In this document: positions 1-7,267 of the stretch, piece by piece | Layout of the letters: every line of letters begins with the position of its first letter | How positions within the stretch are numbered: the stretch's first letter is position 1 | Assembly (NCBI RefSeq): GCF_044239695.1 | Contig: NZ_JBIIAW010000036.1 | Span: 1 to 26,496 of the forward strand | Direction of reading: 5' to 3' | Length of the DNA stretch: 26,496 nucleotides | DNA from: Pseudolysinimonas_A sp044239695 | Lineage (GTDB): Bacteria; Actinomycetota; Actinomycetes; Actinomycetales; Microbacteriaceae | The notes under the pieces: model-generated | Database searches by the model: none | Told to the model about the DNA's origin: nothing | Seen by the model: the letters and a program-made list of their open reading frames with translations, nothing else | Program-made: the position numbers and the translations under genes

Positions 1-376
1 CGCCGACGCCCCGGGTGCCGTGCGGCGGGAAGCGCACGGCCGCGACCGCGGCCTCGGCCTGCTCGACGGTGTCGACGTGCGGCAGCATGATGCCCTCGGC
101 GCCGGCGTCGAGGATGCGCTGCACGATCCCGGCGTCGAGCGACGGCACGCGCACGATCGGCGCGACCCCGGTGAGCAGCGCGATCCCGATGTGCCGGTAC
201 GCGGTCTCGAGGTCGAGGGCCGAATGCTCGAGGTCGATGACGACGAAGTCGAACCCGGCGAGCGCCACGAGCTCCATGCTCTCCATCCCGGGCAGCTTCA
301 CCCAGGTGCCGATGGCCGGTCCGTCGGGATTCGCCAGAGCCTTCTTGAAGAGGCTCTGACGCGGCATTCCCGGCAT
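1..376 (-). CDS. HpcH/HpaI-family aldolase, partial (C-terminus beyond window)
   Basis: About 125 N-terminal residues are visible; the gene runs off the left edge. The family cleaves or forms 2-keto-3-deoxy or 2-keto-3-hydroxy acids (class II, divalent metal) to give pyruvate or a related keto acid plus an aldehyde. Visible family marks are GTWVKLPG near residue 23, VIDLEHSALD with the catalytic-type His51, IVRVPS with Arg76, and GAEGIMLPHV near residue 92, which match the HpaI/GarL fold. The glutamate and aspartate metal ligands expected further on are mostly outside the window. The ATG overlaps the stop of the upstream cupin gene by one base (TGATG), so it is the fourth gene of a leftward operon with DUF6282, BKACE and cupin genes. 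The substrate is unknown. Family assignment is firm; the exact activity is not. Confidence 0.9.
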   Translation of the reverse strand, partial: MPGMPRQSLFKKALANPDGPAIGTWVKLPGMESMELVALAGFDFVVIDLEHSALDLETAYRHIGIALLTGVAPIVRVPSLDAGIVQRILDAGAEGIMLPHVDTVEQAEAAVAAVRFPPHGTRGVG

Positions 377-1317
377 CAGTTCCCCTCGGGGATGCCGACG
401 CCGGGCTTCGCCGGGTAGTCGGCGGCGTTGAGCACCCAGCCCGACGTCGAGAAGTCGACGCGCGGCGGCGAGAAGATGTCGATCAGCTGTTGGTGCGGCC
501 CGATGCCCTGCGTCGTGTGGATCGTCGGCGGCGGGATGACGCAGATCGACGGGGTCGCGATCGGGCGGCTCTCGTCCGGGCGCCACCGACTCGAGTCCGG
601 ACCCCAGGGGTAGCGGATGTGGTGGATGAAGGAGCCCTTCACCGCGAGCGAGATCTGCTCGAAGTCGTCGTGGTAGTGCGGCGACAGCTTGAGCGGATCG
701 CGCGGCGCGGGCTCCTCGGCGAGGAAGTTCACCATCACGTTCGTCGTGCGGAAGATGCGGCCGAACCGGCCCGCGGCGATCGGCGTCTCGGCGAGGCGGT
801 AGACCCGCAGGCGGAAGCCGTCGACCGGGTCGGGCCACTCCCCGAGGGGAGCTGCCCGCAGGTCGGGCTCGGCGTAGGCGGCGGCGTTCAGCACCCCCTC
901 GCGCAGGTCGTCGGCGACGACCGAGAACAGCCGGATGAAGACCCCGTCGGCGAGGATCTCGATCGACGAGTCCCCGGGCGGCACGACGACGAACGCCTCC
1001 TCGGCGACCTCCTCGACCGCGTCGCCCGCGGTCACCCGGATCGGCGCGCTCTCGGAGTACTGCAGCACGACGTACTCGTCGGGCTGGGCGGCGCGGGCGA
1101 AGACATCCCCCGCCTTCGCCTCGGTGTACGACACGACGAGGGTGGCGCTGCGCGCGTTCCAGGTGCGGCTGCCGGCGGCGGTCGTCGCGGTCGGGTCGAG
1201 GGTCAGGAACTCGATCCACTGCGAGGGCTTGATCGGGGTCGACGGGTCGACGGTGACGGTGGGCGCGGCGGCGGCGAGCTTCGAGCGGATGTCGTCGGCG
1301 GCGTACTGGGTGGACAC
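376..1317 (-). CDS. Cupin-domain protein of unknown function (313 aa)
   Basis: A probable two-cupin soluble protein. The C-terminal half carries a metal-binding cupin signature: HYHDDFEQ with His214, His216 and Glu220, then PTIHTT with His267. The N-terminal half (about residues 60-135) reads like a degenerate cupin barrel without the His set. There is no signal peptide or membrane segment. The GTG start was chosen because a GAGGAG ribosome site lies about 6 bases upstream. A longer frame upstream enters the end of the BKACE gene and was rejected. It sits 19 bases after the BKACE stop and overlaps the aldolase start, so it is translated as part of the same operon. Cupins with this ligand set can be dioxygenases, isomerases, decarboxylases or small-molecule sensors. 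I cannot name the reaction; a step on the pathway substrate is likely by context. Confidence 0.8.
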   Translation of the reverse strand: MSTQYAADDIRSKLAAAAPTVTVDPSTPIKPSQWIEFLTLDPTATTAAGSRTWNARSATLVVSYTEAKAGDVFARAAQPDEYVVLQYSESAPIRVTAGDAVEEVAEEAFVVVPPGDSSIEILADGVFIRLFSVVADDLREGVLNAAAYAEPDLRAAPLGEWPDPVDGFRLRVYRLAETPIAAGRFGRIFRTTNVMVNFLAEEPAPRDPLKLSPHYHDDFEQISLAVKGSFIHHIRYPWGPDSSRWRPDESRPIATPSICVIPPPTIHTTQGIGPHQQLIDIFSPPRVDFSTSGWVLNAADYPAKPGVGIPEGN

Positions 1318-1336
1318 GAAGTGCTCCTCGAGGTGT

Positions 1337-2269
1337 TTACAGGGTGACGCCGGCGAGGCCTTTGAGCCCCAGCATCCGGCGGGCGTCGTCGGGGGTGGCG
1401 ATCTCGCGGCCGAGGTCTTCGACGACGCCGCGGATCTTCTGCACCTGCTGGGCGTTGCTCTCGGCGAGCTTCCCTTTGCCGATCCAGAGGCTGTCCTCCA
1501 GGCCGACACGCACGTGCCCGCCGAGCCAGGCGGAGTGGGTCGCGAACTGCATCTGGTCGCGGCCCGCCGCGAACGCCGAGAACTGGTAGTCGTCGCCGAA
1601 GAGCTTGTCGGCGATCGCCACCATGTGGGTGAGGTTGGCGTGGTCCGCCCCGATGCCGCCGAGGATGCCGAAGACGCCCTGGATCATGAACGGCGGCTTC
1701 ACCAGCCCCTGCTCGACGAAGTAGGCGAGCGAGTAGAGGTGCCCGATGTCGTAGCACTCGAACTCGAACCTGGTGCCGCCCTTCTGCCCGAGCTCGCGCA
1801 GCACGTACTCGATCTTGTCGAAGGAGTTGATGAACGGATGCGAGTAGGTGCCGAGCACGTAGGGCTTCTCCCAGTCGTGCTTCCAGGTCGTCACCCGGTC
1901 GGCGATCCCCGAGTAGACGAAGTTCATCGAGCCCATGTTGAGGCTCGCCAGTTCCGGTGAGAACCGCACGGCCCCGGCGAGGCGCTCCTCGATGGTCATC
2001 TGCGACGAACCACCGGTGGACATGTTGATGACGACATCCACGTCGCTCAAGATCGCCGGGATGATCTCCTCGAAGATCGACGCCTCGAACGCCGGACGCC
2101 CATCGGGGTGGCGCGCGTGGAGATGGATGATCGCCGACCCCGCGGCGGCCGCCTCGAGTGAGGCCTGCACGACCTGCTCCGCCGAGAGCGGCAGGTAGTC
2201 GCTCTGCGACGGCACGTTGACACTGCCGGTGACCGCGGTGCTGATGATCACCTTCTCCGCGCGCTGCAC
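1337..2269 (-). CDS. BKACE / DUF849 beta-keto acid cleavage enzyme (Kce-like)
   Basis: The 310-residue protein has the full length and marks of the DUF849 family. This family condenses a beta-keto acid with acetyl-CoA and releases acetoacetate plus a new acyl-CoA. Founding member: 3-keto-5-aminohexanoate cleavage enzyme of lysine fermentation. The zinc ligands are visible in IIHLHAR (His49, His51). MSTGGS and the substrate/CoA segment HVRVGLEDS near residue 230 are also present; many members read GLEDN there. BKACE specificity varies widely with the pocket, so lysine breakdown should not be assumed, and no other lysine-fermentation genes are nearby. The start is GTG, one base after the DUF6282 stop, with GAAGG about 9 bases upstream. 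It likely supplies acyl-CoA and acetoacetate to central metabolism from the compound handled by this operon. Confidence 0.92.
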   Translation of the reverse strand: MQRAEKVIISTAVTGSVNVPSQSDYLPLSAEQVVQASLEAAAAGSAIIHLHARHPDGRPAFEASIFEEIIPAILSDVDVVINMSTGGSSQMTIEERLAGAVRFSPELASLNMGSMNFVYSGIADRVTTWKHDWEKPYVLGTYSHPFINSFDKIEYVLRELGQKGGTRFEFECYDIGHLYSLAYFVEQGLVKPPFMIQGVFGILGGIGADHANLTHMVAIADKLFGDDYQFSAFAAGRDQMQFATHSAWLGGHVRVGLEDSLWIGKGKLAESNAQQVQKIRGVVEDLGREIATPDDARRMLGLKGLAGVTL

Positions 2270-2270
2270 C

Positions 2271-3200
2271 TCAGGACGCCTTCGGCGAGTCTTCGAGACC
2301 GAGCAGGTAGGCCGTGTTGTGGCAGATCATCTGCCGCACGTCCTTCTCGCTGATCCCGTGATCGAGCAGCTGCTGGATGACGTAGATGTAGCCGTCGACC
2401 GGGTAGGGGTTGGCCAGCTGTCCGAGGTCGGAGTCGATGACGGTGCGCTCGGGCCCGATCTTCTCGATCCAGTCGACCAACTGACTGATGGGGAACCCGG
2501 GCGCTGGGACGCCCGGGTGGTACATGGACATCTCGTGCTCGACGAAGGCGCCGTAGGAGAGCAGCTCCTCCACGTCGCCGTCGGAGGCTCCGATGATGAA
2601 GTCGGGGTGGTGCAGGATGAGGCGCTTGACCCCGTTCTCCTTCGCCGTGGCGAAGAACGCCTTCTGCGACTCGACGTCGAGGTGACCGCCGGTGAGCAGG
2701 ATGCCGGCTTCCGCGACGAGCTGGGTGACGCGGACCGTCTCGGCCGACACGTTTCCGGAGGCGTCGTAGATCGACTCCTCCTTCTCCTCGAGGTTGGAGC
2801 CGGCGGTGGGGAAGCCGTCGTCGTGGCTGTGCGCCTCGATGTGGCGGGCGGCGGAGACCGTCGGCCCCCACACCGCCTTGCCGCCCATCTGGATGGCGAC
2901 CGCGACGGCGGACGGGTTGACCCCGCCGACTTCGGAGTTGAGGGCGACGCCGCCGTAGGCCGGCGTGGGCGCATCCTTCAGCAGGTCGCGCATCGCGAGC
3001 AGGTCGAAGACCGTGTTGTGGTGGTGCGACTTGATGAGGATCGCGCGCATGCCGATCTTCGCCGCGTCGTAGGAGGCTTCGACGTGGTTGAGCTTGCGCG
3101 GGAACGGGCTCGGGCCCGAGTGGGTGTGCAGGTCGACCGCCCCCTCGAGCACCTTGAGCAGAGCGGGTGACGGCGTGGGTCTGGCGTCGGCGGTGTCCAT
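2271..3200 (-). CDS. DUF6282-type metal-dependent hydrolase-like protein (309 aa)
   Basis: First gene of the leftward catabolic operon. The N-terminus has DLHTHSGP (Asp23, His25, His27), the beta-strand-1 HxH metal motif of amidohydrolase/PHP-like TIM barrels. Further candidate metal ligands are SHHHN near residue 59, LILHHPDF near residue 194 and VIDSDLG near residue 260. This arrangement fits the DUF6282 group, whose substrates are uncharacterised; hydrolysis of a lactam, lactone or amide is a reasonable inference. There is no signal peptide, so it acts in the cytoplasm. The ATG has a very strong ribosome site (AAGGAGGT, 6 bases before the start), stronger than any other in the operon. The promoter and operator-like repeat lie directly upstream. 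Confident as a gene, fair for the family name, low for the reaction. Confidence 0.82.
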   Translation of the reverse strand: MDTADARPTPSPALLKVLEGAVDLHTHSGPSPFPRKLNHVEASYDAAKIGMRAILIKSHHHNTVFDLLAMRDLLKDAPTPAYGGVALNSEVGGVNPSAVAVAIQMGGKAVWGPTVSAARHIEAHSHDDGFPTAGSNLEEKEESIYDASGNVSAETVRVTQLVAEAGILLTGGHLDVESQKAFFATAKENGVKRLILHHPDFIIGASDGDVEELLSYGAFVEHEMSMYHPGVPAPGFPISQLVDWIEKIGPERTVIDSDLGQLANPYPVDGYIYVIQQLLDHGISEKDVRQMICHNTAYLLGLEDSPKAS

Positions 3201-3215
3201 CCGACTACCTCCTTG

Positions 3216-3243
3216 TGTTCGGATTCTGGAACGTGGCGTTCAT
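3216..3243. promoter_or_regulatory. Operator-like repeat A (leftward operon side)
   Basis: The site begins TGTTCGGATTCTGGAACG and holds an internal inverted repeat GGAACGtggCGTTCA. It shares TGTTCGGA-TCTG-AA with the site at 3380-3416. It lies between the proposed -10 and the start codon of the DUF6282 gene, where a bound repressor would block transcription. IclR-family binding is inferred from the two adjacent IclR genes. Confidence 0.5.
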
Positions 3244-3271
3244 ATTACGGATCAGGTCGCCTCCTGTCCAA
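3242..3271 (-). promoter_or_regulatory. Probable sigma70-type promoter for the leftward catabolic operon
   Basis: Reading leftward, the -35 is TTGGAC (3271-3266) and the -10 is TAATAT (3247-3242), with an 18-base spacer. TAATAT stands out as AT-rich in this GC-rich window. Operator-like repeat A begins at the -10 and covers the expected start site. Confidence 0.55.
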
Positions 3272-3353
3272 CTCCCCGTGATCACGGCGTTCAGCGCAGG
3301 GTTTCCCTCGGAACACAGCATCCGCTTGAGAAATCTCGGTCCTGGACGCCGAG

Positions 3354-3383
3354 TTGACGCCGTGCCACGCCTGCGCTTATGTT
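3354..3383 (+). promoter_or_regulatory. Probable sigma70-type promoter for the IclR/ABC operon
   Basis: The -35 is TTGACG (3354-3359) and the -10 is TATGTT (3378-3383), with an 18-base spacer. Operator-like repeat B overlaps the -10, mirroring the layout on the leftward side and suggesting autoregulation of the downstream IclR gene. Confidence 0.5.
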
Positions 3384-3416
3384 CGGAATCTGAAATCGCA
3401 GATTGCATTTCGAACA
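3380..3416. promoter_or_regulatory. Operator-like inverted repeat B (IclR operon side)
   Basis: Imperfect 37-base palindrome: left arm TGTTCGGAAT, right arm ATTTCGAACA, 17 bases between. The inner part contains TGAAAT and GCATTT, similar to the AT-rich half-sites bound by many IclR proteins. The left arm matches site A at 3216. Its position over the -10 and transcription start suggests repression. Confidence 0.5.
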
Positions 3417-3440
3417 CGCCCTCGACGAGGAGGTGACCTG

Positions 3441-4223
3441 GTGATCAACGGAACGACCGCTCCGGATGACGACGCTCGCGATGCCGAGCTGCTCACCCTT
3501 CCCGACGCCGACCGGGGCTCCATCCAGTCGATCGACCGCGCGGCCCTCGTGCTGGGTCTCCTCGACCAGCACACCCGCACGCTCTCGCCGGCGCTCGTCG
3601 CCGAGCGGCTCGGGCTCAACCGCACGACGGCGCACCGGTACCTCCAGTCACTGCAGTCCTCCGGCTTCCTCGACGCCGGCTACGGGCTCGGACCGCTGTT
3701 CGACCAGCTCTCGGCGCTCATCTCCGGCCGGCAGCAGATCCTCGACCTCGCTCCCGGCATCATGCGTCAGCTCTCCGACGCGACCGGGCTCACCGCGGTG
3801 CTCAGCTTCCTCGGTCGCGGCGGCGCCGTCGTCACGCTCGTCGAGGAGGCGAACGTCGGCACGATCATCCTCACGGTGCGCGTCGGCACGGTGCTCGAGG
3901 TGCGCGCCGCCCAGTCGCGGATGCTCCTCGCCTTCCAGTCCGACCCCGGCGTCGTCGCGCGGGTGCACGGCGAACTCTCCCCCGAGGAGCGGCGCACCGA
4001 GACCGCGGCGCTCGCCCGCGTGCGCCGCGAACGCATCGCCTGGGCCGACCTCGGCCGCATCGGCCTCGCCTCGGTCGCCGCCCCCGTGTTCGGTTCGCGC
4101 GACATCCAGGCCGCGATGGCCCTGCTCGGCACCAGCCCGGTGCTCTCCCCCGACGACGTGGCCGACCGGGTCACCCTGCTGCGCGACGCCGCCGACCGCC
4201 TCAGCGCCCTGCTCGCGACCTGA
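3441..4223 (+). CDS. IclR-family transcriptional regulator (first of two)
   Basis: A 260-residue repressor or activator. The N-terminal winged helix (about residues 28-85) contains the recognition segment VAERLGLNRTTAHRY. The C-terminal IclR effector domain (about residues 95-255) binds a small molecule, usually the pathway substrate or intermediate. The GTG start was chosen because GAGGAGGTGA lies 4-7 bases upstream; an in-frame start further left would run through the operator-like repeat. It is the first gene of the rightward operon and divergent from the catabolic operon, with similar repeats at both promoters, so it probably controls both directions and itself. A clear paralogue is at 8439-9227. 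Family assignment is firm; the effector is unknown. Confidence 0.93.
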   Translation: MINGTTAPDDDARDAELLTLPDADRGSIQSIDRAALVLGLLDQHTRTLSPALVAERLGLNRTTAHRYLQSLQSSGFLDAGYGLGPLFDQLSALISGRQQILDLAPGIMRQLSDATGLTAVLSFLGRGGAVVTLVEEANVGTIILTVRVGTVLEVRAAQSRMLLAFQSDPGVVARVHGELSPEERRTETAALARVRRERIAWADLGRIGLASVAAPVFGSRDIQAAMALLGTSPVLSPDDVADRVTLLRDAADRLSALLAT

Positions 4224-4246
4224 CCCCGAATCGAATGGACCCGCTC

Positions 4247-5140
4247 ATGACCACCACGACCCCCGCGGCGTCGCCGACGCGGCGGCGCGTGAACGCGAAC
4301 TGGCTGCTGCTCATCCCGTCGCTCGCGCTGCTCACCGCGATCCTGCTCGTCCCGCTCGTGCAGAGCCTGCTCCGCAGTCTCCAGGCTCCGGTGACCGAAG
4401 GCGGCGGCTGGACGTTCGACAACTACGCGAAGCTGTTCACCGACGGAGTCACGATGACGGTACTCGGGCGCACGGCATCCACCGCCTTGATCGTGACGCT
4501 CGTGGCGTTCCTGCTCGGCTACCCGTACGCCTACTTCATGACGCGGGTCAGCGACCGCACCCGCGCGGTGCTGCTGGTCATCGTGCTCATCCCGTTCTGG
4601 ACCTCGGTCATGGCCCGCAACTTCGCCTGGCTGACGATCCTCCAGCGCGGCGGGCCGGTGCACTCGGTGCTCGACTTCTTCGGGCTCGGCGACATCCAGC
4701 TCGTCGGCTCGCAGATCGGCGTGACGATCGCGATGAGCCAGGTGCTGCTGCCGTTCATGGTGCTGCCACTGTTCAGCGCGCTCTCCGGCATCGACCGGAA
4801 GCTGCTGCTCGCCGCCCGCGGCCTCGGCTCGTCGCCGCTCGTCGCCTTCTGGAAGATCTACTGGCCGCTCTCGCGCGGCGGCGTCGTCGCCGGCCTCATC
4901 CTGGTGTTCACGCTGAGCCTCGGCTTCTACGTGACCCCCGCGCTGCTCGGTTCGCCCCAGCAGTCGCTCATCGCCCAGCTGCTCGCCCAGCGCACCACCC
5001 AGCTGCTCGACTTCGCCGGCGCCGGCGCGCTCGGCATGCTCGTGCTCGTCGTCACCCTCGTGCTCGTCGCCTGGGCGAACCGCGTCGGCGGCACCATCTC
5101 GGCGATCGGCGTCGTCGCCACCGGATCGAAGGGCCGCTGA
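4247..5140 (+). CDS. ABC transporter permease, PotB-like (polyamine/opine type)
   Basis: Inner-membrane subunit with about six hydrophobic helices, the first at NWLLLIPSLALLTAILLVPL. The cytoplasmic EAA-type loop that contacts the ATPase reads LAARGLGSSPLVAFWKIYW near residue 190. The YPYAYFMTRV segment and general pattern match PotB-like permeases of the spermidine/putrescine/2-aminoethylphosphonate/opine class. Two ATGs compete: 4235 and 4247. I prefer 4247, because GGA sits 9 bases upstream and the protein then starts MTTTTPA, resembling the ATPase gene of the same operon. The gene follows the IclR stop by about 20 bases and ends in a TGATG overlap with the second permease. The substrate is likely a small cationic, zwitterionic or acidic compound, not determined. 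Confidence 0.92.
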   Translation: MTTTTPAASPTRRRVNANWLLLIPSLALLTAILLVPLVQSLLRSLQAPVTEGGGWTFDNYAKLFTDGVTMTVLGRTASTALIVTLVAFLLGYPYAYFMTRVSDRTRAVLLVIVLIPFWTSVMARNFAWLTILQRGGPVHSVLDFFGLGDIQLVGSQIGVTIAMSQVLLPFMVLPLFSALSGIDRKLLLAARGLGSSPLVAFWKIYWPLSRGGVVAGLILVFTLSLGFYVTPALLGSPQQSLIAQLLAQRTTQLLDFAGAGALGMLVLVVTLVLVAWANRVGGTISAIGVVATGSKGR

Positions 5141-6003
5141 TGACCATGCAGACTGCCGAACCCGGCACCGAGACGTCGTTCGTCACCGCGGGCCGCAAGG
5201 GCCGCCGTCGCCGTGACCGCTCGGTCGACCCGATCCCGTGGTGGCTCGCCGTCGTCGGCGTCCTCGTCGCCGGCTACTTCATCCTGCCCACGCTCTTCGT
5301 CATCCCGATGAGCTTCGGCAGCTCGGGCAGCTTCCAATTCCCGCCGAAGGAGTGGTCGCTCGACCTCTACCGCAACTTCTTCACCAACCCGAAGTGGATC
5401 GGGTCGCTCGGCAACTCGCTGCTCGTCGCCGTGCTCGCCTCGATCCTCGCGACCATCGTCGGCACCGCCGCCGCGCTCGGACTGCACAACCTCACCGGGC
5501 GGGTGTCGCAGTTCGTGCGCACCCTCCTGATGATCTCGATGGTCACGCCGGCGATCGTCGTCGCGATCGCCGTGTACATCTCGTTCCTCCAGTGGCACCT
5601 CGTCGGCTCGATCGGCGGGTACGTGCTCGCCCACGCGGCGATCGGCGTTCCCTTCGTGCTGGTCTCGGTGACGAGCGCACTCGGCGGCTTCGACGCCAAG
5701 TTGCTGCGGGCCTCGGCCTCGCTCGGCGCGTCGCCCGTGCGCACCTTCATCCGGGTCACCCTGCCGCTCATCAGCCGAGGCGTGTTCACGGGGGCGGTGT
5801 TCGCGTTCGTGACGAGCCTCGACGAGGTCGTCATCGCGCTGTTCCTGCGCTCGCCGTTCTTCCAGACCCTGCCCGTGCAGATGTACACGGCCGTCACGGT
5901 CGAGGTCGATCCCACGATCGCCGCCGCGTCGAGCCTCGTCGTCGTCACGGTGACGCTGCTGCTGCTCATCCCCATGCTCGTCCGACGCCCGAAGCGCCGC
6001 TAA
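5140..6003 (+). CDS. ABC transporter permease, PotC-like
   Basis: Second permease subunit of the same importer, 287 residues. A basic N-terminus (GRKGRRRRDR) is followed by about six membrane helices, beginning with WWLAVVGVLVAGYFILP. The EAA loop reads LLRASASLGASPVRTF, and SLDEVVIALFL near residue 225 is characteristic of the PotC side of this transporter class. Its start ATG overlaps the previous stop by one base (TGATG); ATG at 5146 is an alternative. The same reading frame stays open far upstream, but that stretch is a GC-rich shadow of the IclR and first permease genes. Confidence 0.92.
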   Translation: MTMQTAEPGTETSFVTAGRKGRRRRDRSVDPIPWWLAVVGVLVAGYFILPTLFVIPMSFGSSGSFQFPPKEWSLDLYRNFFTNPKWIGSLGNSLLVAVLASILATIVGTAAALGLHNLTGRVSQFVRTLLMISMVTPAIVVAIAVYISFLQWHLVGSIGGYVLAHAAIGVPFVLVSVTSALGGFDAKLLRASASLGASPVRTFIRVTLPLISRGVFTGAVFAFVTSLDEVVIALFLRSPFFQTLPVQMYTAVTVEVDPTIAAASSLVVVTVTLLLLIPMLVRRPKRR

Positions 6004-6025
6004 CCCGAGTCGTCAGGAGAATCCC

Positions 6026-7153
6026 ATGACTACGACCACCGTCACCCCCGCAGCCCCCGCCGCCGTGCGGCAGGGCACCCAGATCCGCCTCGAGCACGTC
6101 ACGAAGGACTACGGCCTCGCGGTTCCGGCCGTCGACGACATCTCGCTGACGATCGAACCGGGCGAGTTCATGACCCTGCTCGGCCCCTCGGGCTCGGGCA
6201 AGACCACGACCCTCAACCTGATCGCCGGGTTCGAGACCCTCACCTCCGGCACGATCGAACTCAACGGCCGGGATGTCGGCAAGCTCCCGCCGCACAAGCG
6301 CGACCTCGGGATGCTCTTCCAGAACTACGCGCTCTTCCCGCACATGACGGTGGCGCAGAACGTCGCCTACCCGCTGCGCGAGCGGCGGCTGCCGAAGGAC
6401 GTCATCCGGCAGAAGGTCGCCGACGTGCTCGAGCTCGTGCAGCTCACCGGTCGCGACGACAACCACCCGTCGCAGCTCTCCGGCGGCCAGCAGCAGCGCG
6501 TCGCCCTCGCGCGGGCGATCGTGTTCGACCCGAAGGCGCTGCTGCTCGACGAGCCGCTCGGCGCGCTCGACCGCAATCTCCGGGGGGCGCTGCAGGCGGA
6601 GATCCGCCGCATCCACCGGGAGGTCGGCTCGACGTTCGTCTTCGTCACGCACGACCAGGAGGAGGCGATGAACCTCTCCGACCGCATCGCGCTGTTCAAC
6701 ACCGGGCGCATCGAGCAGATCGGAACCCCCGAGCAGCTGTACCGCGCCCCCGAGACGCTCTTCACGGCCCGCTTCCTCGGCGACTCGAACGTCTTCGAGC
6801 TCGACGGCGGCGCGACCGGATCGAGCGTCGGCTGGGACGGCGCGACCTGGGCGGTCGACGCCGACACCGTCGCGGCCCATCCCGGTGTGCTCACCCGCGC
6901 CGCGGTCGTCGTGCGCCCGGAGGATGTCGAGATCGTGCGGACCGCCTCGAAGCTGCCGTCCGGCGTCAACTCGGTGCCCGCCATCGTGACCGACGTCGAG
7001 TACATGGGTTCGTACCGCACCGCCATGCTCGCGCTCGGTCCGTCCGGCGTGAAGGGTCGCGCGCGCATCGACGCGTTCGACTCCGCCCTGACCCGCGGCG
7101 ACGACGTCGTCGCGTGGTGGCGCCCTCAGCGACAGAGGGTCGTCGCCGCCTGA
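6026..7153 (+). CDS. ABC transporter ATP-binding protein, PotA-like
   Basis: The 375-residue ATPase powers the importer. The nucleotide-binding domain (about residues 20-255) shows Walker A GPSGSGKTT, a Q-loop in LFQNYALFPH, signature LSGGQQQR, Walker B LLLDEPLGALD and the switch His in VTHDQEEA. The C-terminal extension (about residues 280-375) is the TOBE-type domain typical of PotA/FbpC/MalK ATPases; VVRPEDVEI marks its beginning. The start is ATG with AGGAGA 5 bases before it. It sits 22 bases after the PotC-like gene. A strong hairpin follows the stop codon and separates it from the binding-protein gene. Confidence 0.95.
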   Translation: MTTTTVTPAAPAAVRQGTQIRLEHVTKDYGLAVPAVDDISLTIEPGEFMTLLGPSGSGKTTTLNLIAGFETLTSGTIELNGRDVGKLPPHKRDLGMLFQNYALFPHMTVAQNVAYPLRERRLPKDVIRQKVADVLELVQLTGRDDNHPSQLSGGQQQRVALARAIVFDPKALLLDEPLGALDRNLRGALQAEIRRIHREVGSTFVFVTHDQEEAMNLSDRIALFNTGRIEQIGTPEQLYRAPETLFTARFLGDSNVFELDGGATGSSVGWDGATWAVDADTVAAHPGVLTRAAVVVRPEDVEIVRTASKLPSGVNSVPAIVTDVEYMGSYRTAMLALGPSGVKGRARIDAFDSALTRGDDVVAWWRPQRQRVVAA

Positions 7154-7157
7154 AACG

Positions 7158-7183
7158 TCGCGGGCGCCACCCGGCGCCCGCGA
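7158..7183 (+). terminator. Perfect 11-bp hairpin between ATPase and binding-protein genes
   Basis: Arms TCGCGGGCGCC and GGCGCCCGCGA enclose an ACCC loop, four bases after the ATPase stop. No T-run follows. It may be a partial terminator, or an mRNA-stabilising element that lets the downstream lipoprotein be expressed at a different level from the permeases. The rest of the 7154-7267 gap shows no clear promoter. Confidence 0.45.
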
Positions 7184-7267
7184 TCACTGCCACGGCTGGG
7201 ACTCCGTCGGCAACTCCACCCAACACACGCAGCACCCGCAATCCACGACACGGAGGAAATGACAAAG

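Noticed and set aside
490..1960. Plus-strand open frames opposite the cupin and BKACE genes
   Set aside because: Repetitive Arg/Val/Gly or Ser/Ala translations with no motifs, fully explained by the minus-strand genes.
3205..3417. Small open frame across the divergent promoter region
   Set aside because: It overlaps promoters and operator-like repeats, has no ribosome site and resembles no known protein.
3466..5139. Long open frame leading into the PotC-like permease
   Set aside because: It is a GC-rich shadow of the IclR and first permease genes; the translation is arginine/serine-rich and low complexity before the real start at 5140.
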